The translations under genes were made by a program, and so were the position numbers. Shown here piece after piece: positions 44,401-53,332 of a DNA stretch of 64,000 nucleotides (the first letter of the stretch is position 1; each line of letters starts with the position of its first letter). The notes beneath the pieces are model-generated. The model made no database searches. It saw only the letters and a list, made by a program, of their open reading frames with translations, and was not told where the DNA came from. Source of the stretch: Nocardia bovistercoris (GTDB taxonomy: Bacteria > Actinomycetota > Actinomycetes > Mycobacteriales > Mycobacteriaceae); contig NZ_JADMLG010000011.1 of the NCBI RefSeq assembly GCF_015674855.1, positions 186,001-250,000 of the forward strand, in the 5' to 3' direction.

Positions 44401-44980
44401 GACCCCACCCGATCAGCTCGTCGGCCCCAACGACTGGCTGCCCGCGGTGCTGGAATCGATCCTGCTGGCGATGGCGCACTCCCACGACGCGCCCGTACTC
44501 GACTCGATGCGGCCCTACCGCGCGCTGCGGGCGATCTACGACGACTCGCTCTACGACCCGGTCAACTCCAGCATCACGACCAGATCCGCCAACACCCTGG
44601 TCATCGAATGGCTGGCATCGGGGGTGACCCGTTCGGGCACACCGCCCGTCGACGACATCGCGAGCGGCTCGGATCCGAAACAACGCGCGGACGCACTGAT
44701 CCGATGGTATTCGGGGGTGCGCGAGTTCTGTGGCCGCGTCTACTTGCCGCGCGGCGTCGACGGCGCGGCGGGCGGCGGCCAGTTCTCCACCATCGGCAAT
44801 CGCGAACTCGCCTCGCAGACACCACTTTTCCGCGATCTGGCGCCCGACGTGCACCACGTGCTCGGCACGCTCATGACACTGGTCGAGAGCTGCGTGCCGC
44901 TCGCGCGGGCCGCCGAGTACCCCGACCGCCCACAAGCCGGTTCCGCGTCCGGCAGCCCGCAAAGCGGAGGGACGTTCTGA
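41420..44980 (+). CDS. Large tubulin/FtsZ-like GTP-binding protein
   Basis: An 1186-aa cytoplasmic protein. The N-terminus VRRFLVVGCGGSGAVTLAYM and the phosphate-binding loop SSMAGGSGASMTLDVCRLLT (AGGSGAS at about 181-187, compare tubulin GGTGSG) place it with the tubulin-like proteins seen in bacterial GTPase/vWA neighbourhoods (Pfam Tubulin_2 type). The remaining 900 residues are family-specific with no domain I can name. The GTG start has AAGGA upstream. It is likely to bind GTP and may polymerise or form a scaffold; neither is shown by sequence alone. Confidence 0.8.
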   Translation: MRRFLVVGCGGSGAVTLAYMMDQLRSDLAKVGVNSIPSGWQFVSIDVPSAPGGLPRGLRDVRDDRNGDYFGAAPQGERYGVLDNALSHQLSQRNKLDTIATWAPRDPRAVPVPVTNGAGQYRAVGRMITLNQAAGISQRLKLAWERLTTNDTATEMRELSFPGSGAYNHEASPLVLVVSSMAGGSGASMTLDVCRLLTQVDRGPDPRTIGVFMVTADVFDHLGPTATSGVKANSLAMLGEIIAGQLGSACDHDVDLLTALGEQRGAGEPVPFARVFPVSRTMGAEGTPFGDGTQSAIYRGLARGLSGLMMSDTASNQFVEYDLTNAAAGIAGEREFVGWGAQYWNNLPWGSFGFSSLSMGRDRYGEYAAQRLARSCVDVLLDGHADPSSRASDDQQIDAILDHQWSTVLRRTGLGTFDAQDSSVMDWLTTVLLPPADLVPMVDHVVRTVLRPAIPAADGRHAKQWVPDVHRALSDEELRKRLRKAANRWADVHAFIWYPAMVAAIEAEISEAVAAIGLPYATAMRNRFAAHFADYLRPGAEDLAKLIPSDITDLPRDARKRINDLRGQIRLGEPVVKALVDDLRPRIEQQIMAALSGKVAAIAAAIVPEMLNPLLEAMNEPQTQLRNARRRPESDVGLATLATDQYAAWPTDDAIVPKRFVQANNEVMLTTSTEFAEQYGRDLPRAVVEEGAAPPPLATAVRTATRTVITGLWSTIDGTEAPGVREPLIQRTADWRPKVFVVDPTTDEQLPPPSTARYDLRLGSGEILHRARAFVARTGESFDRFIQVSLREFVSDRRERESVLAQRRDLVVSRFVDALRLARPLTNVNNDALSVLHPRETLSFRFKFSEIPFADMSIAQTLKATITSDTAMAFTVPIAFDGALSNEDGLTRIDLFGSFPNYSPLVFGSVLDPAARQWDRSNKSQRIEFWKWRRARPLPAALPMHDAERRAMVAGWFLGLGLGLLRLPAPPHDQPVRVWDIADGRWRDFPHPMLTPPDQLVGPNDWLPAVLESILLAMAHSHDAPVLDSMRPYRALRAIYDDSLYDPVNSSITTRSANTLVIEWLASGVTRSGTPPVDDIASGSDPKQRADALIRWYSGVREFCGRVYLPRGVDGAAGGGQFSTIGNRELASQTPLFRDLAPDVHHVLGTLMTLVESCVPLARAAEYPDRPQAGSASGSPQSGGTF

Positions 44981-44982
44981 TC

Positions 44983-47607
44983 ATGCGCACCGTGACGTTG
45001 ATCGCGGCGCCGCCGGGATCCTCCGCGGCGATCCGCGATGTGCTGACCGACCTGTCCGCGGTGGGTCTGGTCCGCGAGTTCTACTGGCTCGACAGCGCGG
45101 ACGGCGCCGCGGTCTCCGGCTCGTCGGTGGTGCACCGGATCCGCGCGGGCCGCCGCCACACCGAACGCATGGCCGACATCCTCTCCGACGCAACGCCGGT
45201 GGCGCACCTGACGCTGTGCGTGCTGATCACCACCGTCGGCGGCGACGGGGCCATCGACTGGCAGAGCGAGAGCGAACTGTCGGACTACCTGCACGAGCAC
45301 GGCCGAGCCACCGAGACCGTGACCCGACTGCGGGCGCTGATCCCACGCCCCGGCTCCCAACTGCCCAAGGGCGCGACGGCCGCGTTCGACAGCAGGCACA
45401 ACATCGTGATCGCCCCCGAGGACGCCTACGGCCCCGCCCTCGGCCACGAGTCGCTGCGCAGCGACCACCCGGTGCCGGTGGCCCGCTACGCCGCCCCGGT
45501 GCTCGCGGCGCTGTGCGGGCTGTGGACCACCGTCGACCACAGCCCGCTGCGCGAGATGCAGGCGCCGCCGGGCCGCACGCTGCGGGTCGCGCGCTCGTTC
45601 TACCGACGCCTGGACTGCTCGGCCGTGGCCGAGCGGCTGCGCGCCGCGCTGTTCGACACCGACGGGCGCCTGCCGCTGCCCTTCGACCAGATGGACCCGG
45701 TCCGCCGGGTCGCCGACGTCGGCCAGCAGAACCAGCGCATGGCCGAACAGCTCTGGACCAAACACCAGCGGCAGCTGGTGAAACCGATGCAGCCGCGGCC
45801 GGCCGAAACCGGTCCTCGGCCCATCGGCGGACGCGCGATCCTGCGGATGTTCCTGTCGTTTCTCTTGGCCTCGCTGAAACGAGTTCCGAGCACCTGGCAT
45901 CAGCGCTACGTGGACGAACGCGCCATCGGCACCGCCCGCCTGATCGAGAGCGTCGTGCTCGGCAGGCGCTCGGCCTATCGCGTCGTGGTCAACGGACTCA
46001 CCGCCGACGGCCATACCGCCCGCGCCACCGACTACGGCCCCGCCGCAGGACAACTCGCCGCCGCGCTGCAGGACCCGCGCCTCGGCGTCACCAACGGCGT
46101 CGGCACCTCGGACCTGTCCACGCTGTGGAAGGACTACGCCTCGGCCGCCTTCACCCTCTGCGACGGCCAGGAACGCTCCGACCAACTGCCGCCCGCGCGC
46201 GTCGGCGGCAACCGCGCCGTCATCTCCGACGCCGCCGAGGTCATCCGCTCCCCCTCGGCCATGTTCACCGTCGAACCGCGCTCGCTGGCCGACCATCTCG
46301 GCGTCGCCGAGGTATCCCCCGCCGACCACGCGACCGTCGAGGAACTCGCGCGCAGGTTGCGCCACCTCGACTCCGATCCCACCCTCAAATCCCATGCCGC
46401 CGCCGCGAGCGCCGAACTCGAACGCTGGCGCGGCGGCCTGCACCGCACCTTCGGCGTCGCCTTCGGCGCCAAGATCTCCGCCGAACTCGGATATCAGCTC
46501 GGCGAGGTCCGCCGACTCGTCAAGCGGATCGAGGACGCCACGAAAGCCGCGACCACGGAATCGAGGATCCGCGCGGGCGGCCTCCGACTCTTCCTCGCCC
46601 GCTGCGTGCTCGTGCTCAGCCCTGTGGTGCTGATCCTCGCCGTCGTCGGCGCGGTGCGGGAATGGTTCGACCTCGAAACCGCGCTGTGGGTCGGCGGCAG
46701 CGCGATATTCGCCTTCCTGCTCGCCGCGTTCGCGCTGTTCTGGGTCGCCGAACGCGACCGATTCCGCCTCATCAACCGACTCCGCGAAGTCTCCGACACC
46801 GTCGACCTGGACAAACTCGACCTCGCCACCGCCCTCGGCAACGTCGAACGCCTCGGCCAGGCCGCCGACCAGCATCGGTCCTGGTCCGACATCCTCGGCA
46901 CCTACCTGGCCGACCCGCTCGGCCGCACCGGCCCGCCGCGGCGCCGTCCCGCCCGCATCAGCTGGGGTCTGCCACGCACCACCGCCGTCGGCTCGGCGCG
47001 CGTGCAGGAACACGAGGTCGACGAGGTCGCCGCCGAACTGCGCACCCGCCTGTTCGGCGTCGGCTGGCTGTCGACGCCGTGGAACCGGATCCTCGCCGGC
47101 GTCGGCGACCAACTCGGCCCCGCCGCCCAGGACATCCGCCGCCGTCCCGAACTGATCCTGTCCGAACCCGGCGCGGGCACCGGTTCGGCCCTCGACGAAT
47201 GGGCGCGCCGATTCAGCCGCGACGGCGTGCCCGACACCGGCGCCACCGCCATGTGGTCGACGGCGCTGCACGAACTCGGCTCGGGCCCGGCGCGCGACCG
47301 CATGGTCCGCGACGTCGAGTACTTCGAGAACGGCGTGGCGCGCATGGTCTCGGTCGACCACTTCCGCGCGGGCGTCGGCGCACGCAAGCCCGCCGCCGAC
47401 GGCCGCTTCGACACCGCGCTGTTCACCGACGTCGCGGTCGCCGGGTGGAAGACCAGGACCACCGACCGACCCGCGATCGACTTCGTGGACGACGAGCTCG
47501 GCTGGGTCGCGGTGACCACCCAGTTCAGCGACGGCCTCGCCGTCGACGACCTCGAAATACGCGGCGAAGTGACCGATCTCGGGTCGTCCGGGACATCGAC
47601 ATTCTGA
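44983..47607 (+). CDS. Large two-helix membrane protein of the cluster
   Basis: An 874-aa protein without a recognised family. The N-terminal 500 residues are soluble-looking (TVTLIAAPPGSSAAIRDVLT at the start; ALCGLWTTVDHSPLREMQAP). Two adjacent helices at about 536-590 (VLVLSPVVLILAVVGAVREW; ALWVGGSAIFAFLLAAFALF) form a hairpin. The C-terminal 280 residues are again soluble. Both ends are therefore probably cytoplasmic. The ATG follows a GGAGGG 2 bp after the tubulin-like gene. Its position suggests it anchors the tubulin-like protein to the membrane. Confidence 0.65.
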   Translation: MRTVTLIAAPPGSSAAIRDVLTDLSAVGLVREFYWLDSADGAAVSGSSVVHRIRAGRRHTERMADILSDATPVAHLTLCVLITTVGGDGAIDWQSESELSDYLHEHGRATETVTRLRALIPRPGSQLPKGATAAFDSRHNIVIAPEDAYGPALGHESLRSDHPVPVARYAAPVLAALCGLWTTVDHSPLREMQAPPGRTLRVARSFYRRLDCSAVAERLRAALFDTDGRLPLPFDQMDPVRRVADVGQQNQRMAEQLWTKHQRQLVKPMQPRPAETGPRPIGGRAILRMFLSFLLASLKRVPSTWHQRYVDERAIGTARLIESVVLGRRSAYRVVVNGLTADGHTARATDYGPAAGQLAAALQDPRLGVTNGVGTSDLSTLWKDYASAAFTLCDGQERSDQLPPARVGGNRAVISDAAEVIRSPSAMFTVEPRSLADHLGVAEVSPADHATVEELARRLRHLDSDPTLKSHAAAASAELERWRGGLHRTFGVAFGAKISAELGYQLGEVRRLVKRIEDATKAATTESRIRAGGLRLFLARCVLVLSPVVLILAVVGAVREWFDLETALWVGGSAIFAFLLAAFALFWVAERDRFRLINRLREVSDTVDLDKLDLATALGNVERLGQAADQHRSWSDILGTYLADPLGRTGPPRRRPARISWGLPRTTAVGSARVQEHEVDEVAAELRTRLFGVGWLSTPWNRILAGVGDQLGPAAQDIRRRPELILSEPGAGTGSALDEWARRFSRDGVPDTGATAMWSTALHELGSGPARDRMVRDVEYFENGVARMVSVDHFRAGVGARKPAADGRFDTALFTDVAVAGWKTRTTDRPAIDFVDDELGWVAVTTQFSDGLAVDDLEIRGEVTDLGSSGTSTF

Positions 47608-47621
47608 AGGAGGACACCGAC

Positions 47622-49586
47622 GTGAAAGCCCTCGACGACCCCATCCTCGAAGCTCTGCACGCGTGGCGCGACGACCAGATCACCCTCGGCAAGCTGCGAG
47701 CCGGTGCGTTGAACAACAGCAAACTCACCCAGGTGCTGCGCTCCGGGTACACCGACGCGGACGAGATCGCGGAAATTCTTCCGGATTCGGTGCAGTGGGC
47801 GGCGGCGCACCTGGCACGCATCCTGGCGCTGCCACGCCCGATGGCCGCGCGCGAGGAGAAACCCGCCGCTCCCGCGCCGGACCCGGTCCGCGCCGATCAC
47901 GACACCGCGTCGACCGCCGCGCCACCCATCGGCGGCGACTCGGATTCGGTTCAGGTTTCGGGTCTTTCGGTGCAGGCGACGGCCACGGGACACCGATTGA
48001 GCTGGCCCGCGGCCGGTCCCGGCGCCGACCGGGTGGTGCGGTATCGGGTCACCGCTCTCGATGACGAGGAGCCGTACCGGGCCGACGGGGGACGCGTCAT
48101 CGGCGAGACCGACTCGAACGAGATCGTCGACACCGCGCCGCTGATCAACGCGGTGCGCTTCGTGGCGGTCTGGCGCTTCGGCGCGGACACCGTCGAGCAG
48201 GCCGACGCTCGACCCGCCGTGGCCGTCGCGCGCGGCCACATCACCTGCGCGCCAGTCGGATTCACGATCTCGACCGACCACGGGTCGGTGGCGGGGCAAT
48301 GGTCGACGCTCGCGCGGACCCGCCGGGTGCGGGTGTACCGCGAGCCGGTCGAGGCCGGGGTGCGGCGCGCCGAGGAGCCGTACCGGATCCTCGCCGACCA
48401 GGACAATCTCACCGGGTTCACCGACACCGAGGCCGTGCCCGGCGTCGAATACGTCTACCGCGCCGTGAGCGAGATCGACGCGGGTGAGGGCACGATCCTG
48501 TCCGAGCCCGTCTTCGCCGAAGCCGCGATTCCCGGTGATCTGCGACCGGTGACCGACCTCGCGGTGACCGAAACCGTCGACGGCGAACAGATATGGCTGG
48601 ATCTGGCCTGGACCCCGCCGCCGACGGGCACGGTCAGCATCTATCGGACCGCGGCGAAACCACCGCTGTCACTGAGCGAGGAAGCGATGGACCGCGGCAG
48701 CATCAGCAGTACCGCCATCGCGCCGGACGCCCGACTCGACGACACCAGCCTGCTTCCGAATCCCGTTGTCGCAGGCGTGGTCTCGCGCATGACCAAGATC
48801 GCGTGGCCACAGAACTGGGTTTTCGTGCACCTGACGCCGGTCACCACGGTCGGTGACCAGGTTCAGGTCGGCGCCACCGTGACGGCGGTGCGGGACGGGT
48901 CGATCCGCGCCGCGCGGATCATCGAACGCTGCGACGAGCAGTTCATCACCTTGACCTGGCCCGAAGGAACCGACGAGGTCCGAGTCCACCTGGCCGATCA
49001 GCACATCCCGGTCGAATCCGCGGTCGCCGAGCCCCCCGATTCGGTCATGCACGCCGCGGGGTACGACCGCGACGGCGGGTTGCGGCTGCCCGACCCGCTG
49101 CCCGCCCGCGGCTGCGCGGTCCACCTGGTGCCGGTGACCTATTCCGGCGGTCTGGCCAGACCCGGCGCCGTGACCACCGTCGCCTATCCGGGACTGCTGC
49201 GAGTGCGCTACGAGATCGGCTTCACGACCGACAAACGCCGCGAACGTTGGCTCGTCGTCAAACTCGCCTCCGAACTCGACGTCAACCCGGCGCCGCCGTT
49301 CGTCCTCGTGCATCGCGAGGACCGGATTCCCCTGCACCGCAAGGACGGCCACCGGTTCACCGAGTACCACTACGACCAGAACTCCGGGCCCGCGCGGATG
49401 GAGGCCATCCACCCGATGGAGATGCGCCGCGCCGACGATCATCTGATCTGGCGGGTCCGCATCGAGGACCGCCGCGGCTTCGTTCGGCTCTTCGCCGACA
49501 TCAATGTCGAACACCAGGGACTGCTCGCGCTGCTCGACCCGCCGGTGCGGACGCTGTGGATCACCGATCCGCCCCGAGGCCGCTGA
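47622..49586 (+). CDS. Fibronectin-III-like protein with helical N-terminal domain
   Basis: A 654-aa protein. Residues 1-70 form a helical unit (DDQITLGKLRAGALNNSKLT; GYTDADEIAEILPDSVQWAA). A Pro/Ala linker and five or more beta-sandwich-like repeats follow, e.g. VRVYREPVEAGVRRAEEPYR and DNLTGFTDTEAVPGVEYVYR, whose pattern resembles fibronectin type III. The GTG start has AAGGAGG eight bases upstream. No signal peptide is seen, so despite FN3-like repeats it is probably cytoplasmic. It may be the ligand- or partner-recognition part of the system; GTPase-conflict loci often carry such recognition proteins. Confidence 0.7.
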   Translation: MKALDDPILEALHAWRDDQITLGKLRAGALNNSKLTQVLRSGYTDADEIAEILPDSVQWAAAHLARILALPRPMAAREEKPAAPAPDPVRADHDTASTAAPPIGGDSDSVQVSGLSVQATATGHRLSWPAAGPGADRVVRYRVTALDDEEPYRADGGRVIGETDSNEIVDTAPLINAVRFVAVWRFGADTVEQADARPAVAVARGHITCAPVGFTISTDHGSVAGQWSTLARTRRVRVYREPVEAGVRRAEEPYRILADQDNLTGFTDTEAVPGVEYVYRAVSEIDAGEGTILSEPVFAEAAIPGDLRPVTDLAVTETVDGEQIWLDLAWTPPPTGTVSIYRTAAKPPLSLSEEAMDRGSISSTAIAPDARLDDTSLLPNPVVAGVVSRMTKIAWPQNWVFVHLTPVTTVGDQVQVGATVTAVRDGSIRAARIIERCDEQFITLTWPEGTDEVRVHLADQHIPVESAVAEPPDSVMHAAGYDRDGGLRLPDPLPARGCAVHLVPVTYSGGLARPGAVTTVAYPGLLRVRYEIGFTTDKRRERWLVVKLASELDVNPAPPFVLVHREDRIPLHRKDGHRFTEYHYDQNSGPARMEAIHPMEMRRADDHLIWRVRIEDRRGFVRLFADINVEHQGLLALLDPPVRTLWITDPPRGR

Positions 49587-49587
49587 C

Positions 49588-52353
49588 ATGACGAGCTTCG
49601 ACACGCCCGCATCGGGCGTCGGGCGCTTCGGCGCTCTCACCTATACCTCGTACTCCGCGCCATCCAACCCGGGTGCGCCGGGTCGAAGCGGCTGGCAGGT
49701 CAAGGAGCAGTCGGCCGACATCGACGACGTCGAGACGGCGTTGCTGACCGGCTGGGTGACCAGGACATTCGACCCCGTCGAGCCCATCCCGCAGTATCCG
49801 ACGGCGGCCGACATCGCGGCGTTGCCGCGCAGTCTCACCTATGTGCGGCTCGACGCGGCCCGCGCCGTGCACAGCCACACCGCACCCGCGGGTTCCGACA
49901 ATCAGGGCAGGCCGGGAAATGTGTTCGCGCACCTGTTGCTCGACCGCGCCGTGCACCGCGGCGCCGCGCACCGCAGGCCGATCGACCTGTGGCGGTCGCC
50001 GGATTGGCTCACCCCCTTCGGACAGACCGACGTGGCGGCGGCCACCCTCGATCCGGCCACACCGTGCCCGCACCCCACCGACGCGGTCGGACGCCGGGCC
50101 GTCCTCGACTTCCTGCTCGGCAGCCAGACCCGGCGGATCACCACGCTGTGTCTGCTGCTCGACGCGGTGGCGCACTGCCTGCGCGGCGGACCTCGCATCG
50201 TGCTCGCCGTCGACGATCCCGACACGGCGGCGCTGTGGATCGCGGCGCTCACCGCGTTCACCTCGCCCGCGTGCGCGGCGACCATCAGCTGGTCGACCTT
50301 CGTCCGCGCGGGCGAAGTCGACGCGGCCCTCGCCCGCGGGCTGCACCTCGTCGCGATCCCGACCCGCGACACCGCCGCGCTCGTCGACGACAATCGGCGC
50401 GTCGTGGTCGACACGAGCGACACCGCGCGATCCGCGCGCCGAGGTGAATTCGGCACGGCGCCGCATCGCACGGCACGCGGGGCCGAGGTTGAGGTCACCG
50501 AATGGTCGGAATTGGCCGAAACCGCGCTCGTCGACCACGCCACGGCCGACGCCGTGCTGGGCGAGTTGGACACGATCACCGACGATGTCCGCGACCGGGC
50601 GCTGCTCGAGCCCGCGTGGCCGCTGGCGATGGCGGTCGCGGCGAACACCGACCTGCGCGAGGCCCATCGCCACGCGCGGCAGGTGATCGTGCGCGAGACC
50701 CGCGTGCGGCTCTCCGACCACCCCGCATTGCATCAAAAGGTCCTCGCGGTCATGCTTCCCGGCATCGGGGACAGCGCCGAGGACGCGTGGCGGGTGCTCA
50801 CCGCCCCGGATGTGGCGCGTTTCCTCGACCCGTCCACCCGCGACCTGGTGTGGAAGATCTTCGTGGACAGAGCGCTCGACGAACCCGCGTGGGTCGCGGC
50901 GGAGCGTCGGTCCTACGCCGTTTCGCCGCCCGTGCTGACCGAAGCCGACACCGCGGGGATCGCCGAGAAGGTGCGCACGGCGGCACGGCGGCTCGCGATG
51001 CGGGCGGACACCCACCGTCGAAACCTCGCCGCGGTCGCCGAGATCGCGCGCGCCGCCTTGCGCACGCTCGAGCTGTTCGAACATCTCGGCCCCGCTGGGC
51101 GCGGCGCCGACGACACGATGATCGATGTCCTCGAACAGACCCTCGGTCCCGTGCTGCTCGATCGGCCGCGCGGCCTCGAATTCGTCGGGGACTACGGACC
51201 GATCGACGATCACGTCCGCGCCGCGTTCGTGCAGCCCGCGATGGCATCGGACCGCGACTTCGATCAGCCGCTCGGACAGCGTTTCGCCGATCAGGTGGCC
51301 GACTGGCTGATCGGACCCGCCGTCCCCGATCTGGCGGCGCTGCGCCGCGATCCCGATCTGATCGCCTCGCTCCCCTACCACATCGGCGCGGACCGGATCT
51401 TCCGCAACCTCACCGGACCCCGATCCCGGTCGGGCTGGGCACAGTACGCGCCGATCGCGCTCATGCGGGCGCTGCACGAGGCGAGCGCGCCGCACCGGTT
51501 TCGCCCGACCGATATCGCACCGCTGTTCGAGGAGCACTCGAACATCACGGATCTGGTGGCGATCGACCGAGGGTACGGCGGCGTCGTACCGATACACCTC
51601 TACCATCGCGCGCTGGTGTCGGCCGCGACAACCGAGGAACTCGACGAACTCGCCCGCCACATCCTCCTACGCGCCGGATCGGATCCCGACCCCGACATCG
51701 CGCTGCGGGCGACGGCGCCGAATCCCGGACTCGACGCGCTGACCGAGTCATGGGCCGAATTGGCCAGGGTGAACTGGCACACCGTGCGACGCGACGATCT
51801 CGATCGGTGGTCCGCGGTATTCGTCGACCACTACTCGCGCCCCGATTCCCGACCGCCCGCGGCGCTCAACTTCAATCTCGGCATCGCCTACCTGCTGGCG
51901 CGGTCCACCGAAGTCGAGCGGCGGACAACCGTCGCGGCTCCATTGCGTCCCGACCATGCGGCGGCCGTGATCGACGCGGTGGCCGAGAACTGGAACGCGA
52001 CCGTCGCGATACTGCGCAGACTCGTCGACCACGTCTGTCTCGATGCCGCCTGGATCTGCGGACTCGCGGTCGTCACCACGTTCGAACCGCTGGCCTCGGC
52101 GTCGCTGAGTACGCAGGATCCGTTGCGCAGCCTGTACGGCGACCGTGGCGAAACACTGTTCGAAGAAGTCGCTCGGAACCTGCTCGAATGCCCGCATCGC
52201 TGGGGCGCGCCCGCGACGACGGACCGGTTGGCCGACGCCGTGCGGCGGCAACTGCGGGCGAACGGGAACGATCGACGTTTCGACAAGACCGACCTGCGCG
52301 AGTTCGCAGGCGAATGGCGAGACCGGAGCACGCCGCGAGGAGTCCGAGTGTGA
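49588..52353 (+). CDS. GAP1-type GTPase-associated protein
   Basis: A 921-aa protein with the layout of GTPase-associated protein 1. The N-terminal GAP1-N2-like part (about 1-150) starts GRFGALTYTSYSAPSNPGAP. A middle region (about 160-290) contains RIVLAVDDPDTAALWIAALT, and a long helical C-terminal part follows (from about 330). In other actinobacteria GAP1 proteins are encoded beside TRAFAC-type GTPases and are thought to gate the conflict response. The ATG lies 1 bp after the previous stop and the stop overlaps the next GTG. The biochemical activity is not known. Confidence 0.75.
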   Translation: MTSFDTPASGVGRFGALTYTSYSAPSNPGAPGRSGWQVKEQSADIDDVETALLTGWVTRTFDPVEPIPQYPTAADIAALPRSLTYVRLDAARAVHSHTAPAGSDNQGRPGNVFAHLLLDRAVHRGAAHRRPIDLWRSPDWLTPFGQTDVAAATLDPATPCPHPTDAVGRRAVLDFLLGSQTRRITTLCLLLDAVAHCLRGGPRIVLAVDDPDTAALWIAALTAFTSPACAATISWSTFVRAGEVDAALARGLHLVAIPTRDTAALVDDNRRVVVDTSDTARSARRGEFGTAPHRTARGAEVEVTEWSELAETALVDHATADAVLGELDTITDDVRDRALLEPAWPLAMAVAANTDLREAHRHARQVIVRETRVRLSDHPALHQKVLAVMLPGIGDSAEDAWRVLTAPDVARFLDPSTRDLVWKIFVDRALDEPAWVAAERRSYAVSPPVLTEADTAGIAEKVRTAARRLAMRADTHRRNLAAVAEIARAALRTLELFEHLGPAGRGADDTMIDVLEQTLGPVLLDRPRGLEFVGDYGPIDDHVRAAFVQPAMASDRDFDQPLGQRFADQVADWLIGPAVPDLAALRRDPDLIASLPYHIGADRIFRNLTGPRSRSGWAQYAPIALMRALHEASAPHRFRPTDIAPLFEEHSNITDLVAIDRGYGGVVPIHLYHRALVSAATTEELDELARHILLRAGSDPDPDIALRATAPNPGLDALTESWAELARVNWHTVRRDDLDRWSAVFVDHYSRPDSRPPAALNFNLGIAYLLARSTEVERRTTVAAPLRPDHAAAVIDAVAENWNATVAILRRLVDHVCLDAAWICGLAVVTTFEPLASASLSTQDPLRSLYGDRGETLFEEVARNLLECPHRWGAPATTDRLADAVRRQLRANGNDRRFDKTDLREFAGEWRDRSTPRGVRV

Positions 52354-53321
52354 CCACCTACTTTCTGGACCGAGGCGGCCGAATGACGCTGCCCGGCAAC
52401 AAATTCCATCTACGTGTCGACGGCGCGGGCGGGCGCGTGGCCATCGACGTCACGCACCGGGATCACCAGGGGCTCAGCTCGGGTCGCCGAGATCGCGCCA
52501 CCGTCTCGCGGATCACCCAGCGCACGATCATCGCCGCCGTGCCCGGCGACGGGGCGCCGGTCTTCCGCGACGGAGCAAGGGTCGCGCTGTTCATCGAGTC
52601 CGACGACGAGCACGGATCCGAACCGCTGACGGTCGAGGTGGTCCAACAAGACGTCGGCGCCACGTTCCGCGCCGAATTGGCACGGCTCACCCCGGTCGGC
52701 AACCGCATCGAACTCAGCGTCCGCGCGCCGGACCAACTCTCGCCCCGCGCGCTGGCCGCCTTCCGCACCGCGCACGAACTACTCGGCGCCCGCACGCGTC
52801 CGCATGCCGTCGCCGACGAGATCGACATCGCCATCGACACCACCGCGTCGATGGCCGCGCGGCTCACCGACGGGTCGATTCCGGCCCTCGCCGATCTGAT
52901 CGCGGGGGTGAGCCGGGCCGCCGGATGCGATCTGCGCGATGTGCGATTGCTCGGCCCGCTCGCCGACAGCATCGCCGCCGAACCGCTCGGCACCCTCGCC
53001 GACCGGGTGGCGGCCGTCGTCGGCGAGACAGGCGTCGGCATCGGGCGTTCCACGGGGGTGGCGGAATCGGGCAACGGAGACGACGTCGTCCTCGTGGTCA
53101 CCGACGCACCGCCGGTCGAGCGCCTCGACACCGGGCCGGGAGTGCGGCATCTGGTGTTGAGCGAGGAACCGATCGCCGCCGACGCGCCCGCACAGACCGG
53201 AATCGTCCCCGCGCACCTGACCGCCACCGCCGTGACCGCCCCCACCGTGCCGGATCAGGATGCCGCCACCTTGCGACACCTCGTCCGCGGACTGCTCGCC
53301 GCGTTGGCGGCCCGAGCCTGA
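52350..53321 (+). CDS. Second vWA-like protein, cytoplasmic
   Basis: A 323-aa protein. The N-terminal half is beta-rich (VTTYFLDRGGRMTLPGNKFH). The second half has a vWA-like core with the metal motif DIAIDTTASMAARL (Asp163, Thr165, Ser167) and a later VTDAPP loop. Unlike the exported vWA protein it has no signal peptide, so it acts inside the cell. The GTG overlaps the GAP1 stop. It probably links the GTPase to the vWA-based assembly. Confidence 0.75.
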   Translation: MTTYFLDRGGRMTLPGNKFHLRVDGAGGRVAIDVTHRDHQGLSSGRRDRATVSRITQRTIIAAVPGDGAPVFRDGARVALFIESDDEHGSEPLTVEVVQQDVGATFRAELARLTPVGNRIELSVRAPDQLSPRALAAFRTAHELLGARTRPHAVADEIDIAIDTTASMAARLTDGSIPALADLIAGVSRAAGCDLRDVRLLGPLADSIAAEPLGTLADRVAAVVGETGVGIGRSTGVAESGNGDDVVLVVTDAPPVERLDTGPGVRHLVLSEEPIAADAPAQTGIVPAHLTATAVTAPTVPDQDAATLRHLVRGLLAALAARA

Positions 53322-53332
53322 GGAGTATCCCG

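Noticed and set aside
41393..44962. Very long minus-strand open frame opposite the tubulin-like gene
   Set aside because: High GC removes stop codons from antisense frames; its Arg/Gly/His-rich translation has no domain and the plus strand encodes a coherent protein.
44740..47361. Long minus-strand open frame opposite the two-helix membrane protein
   Set aside because: No recognisable domain and unusual composition; the plus strand continues the operon with a ribosome site.
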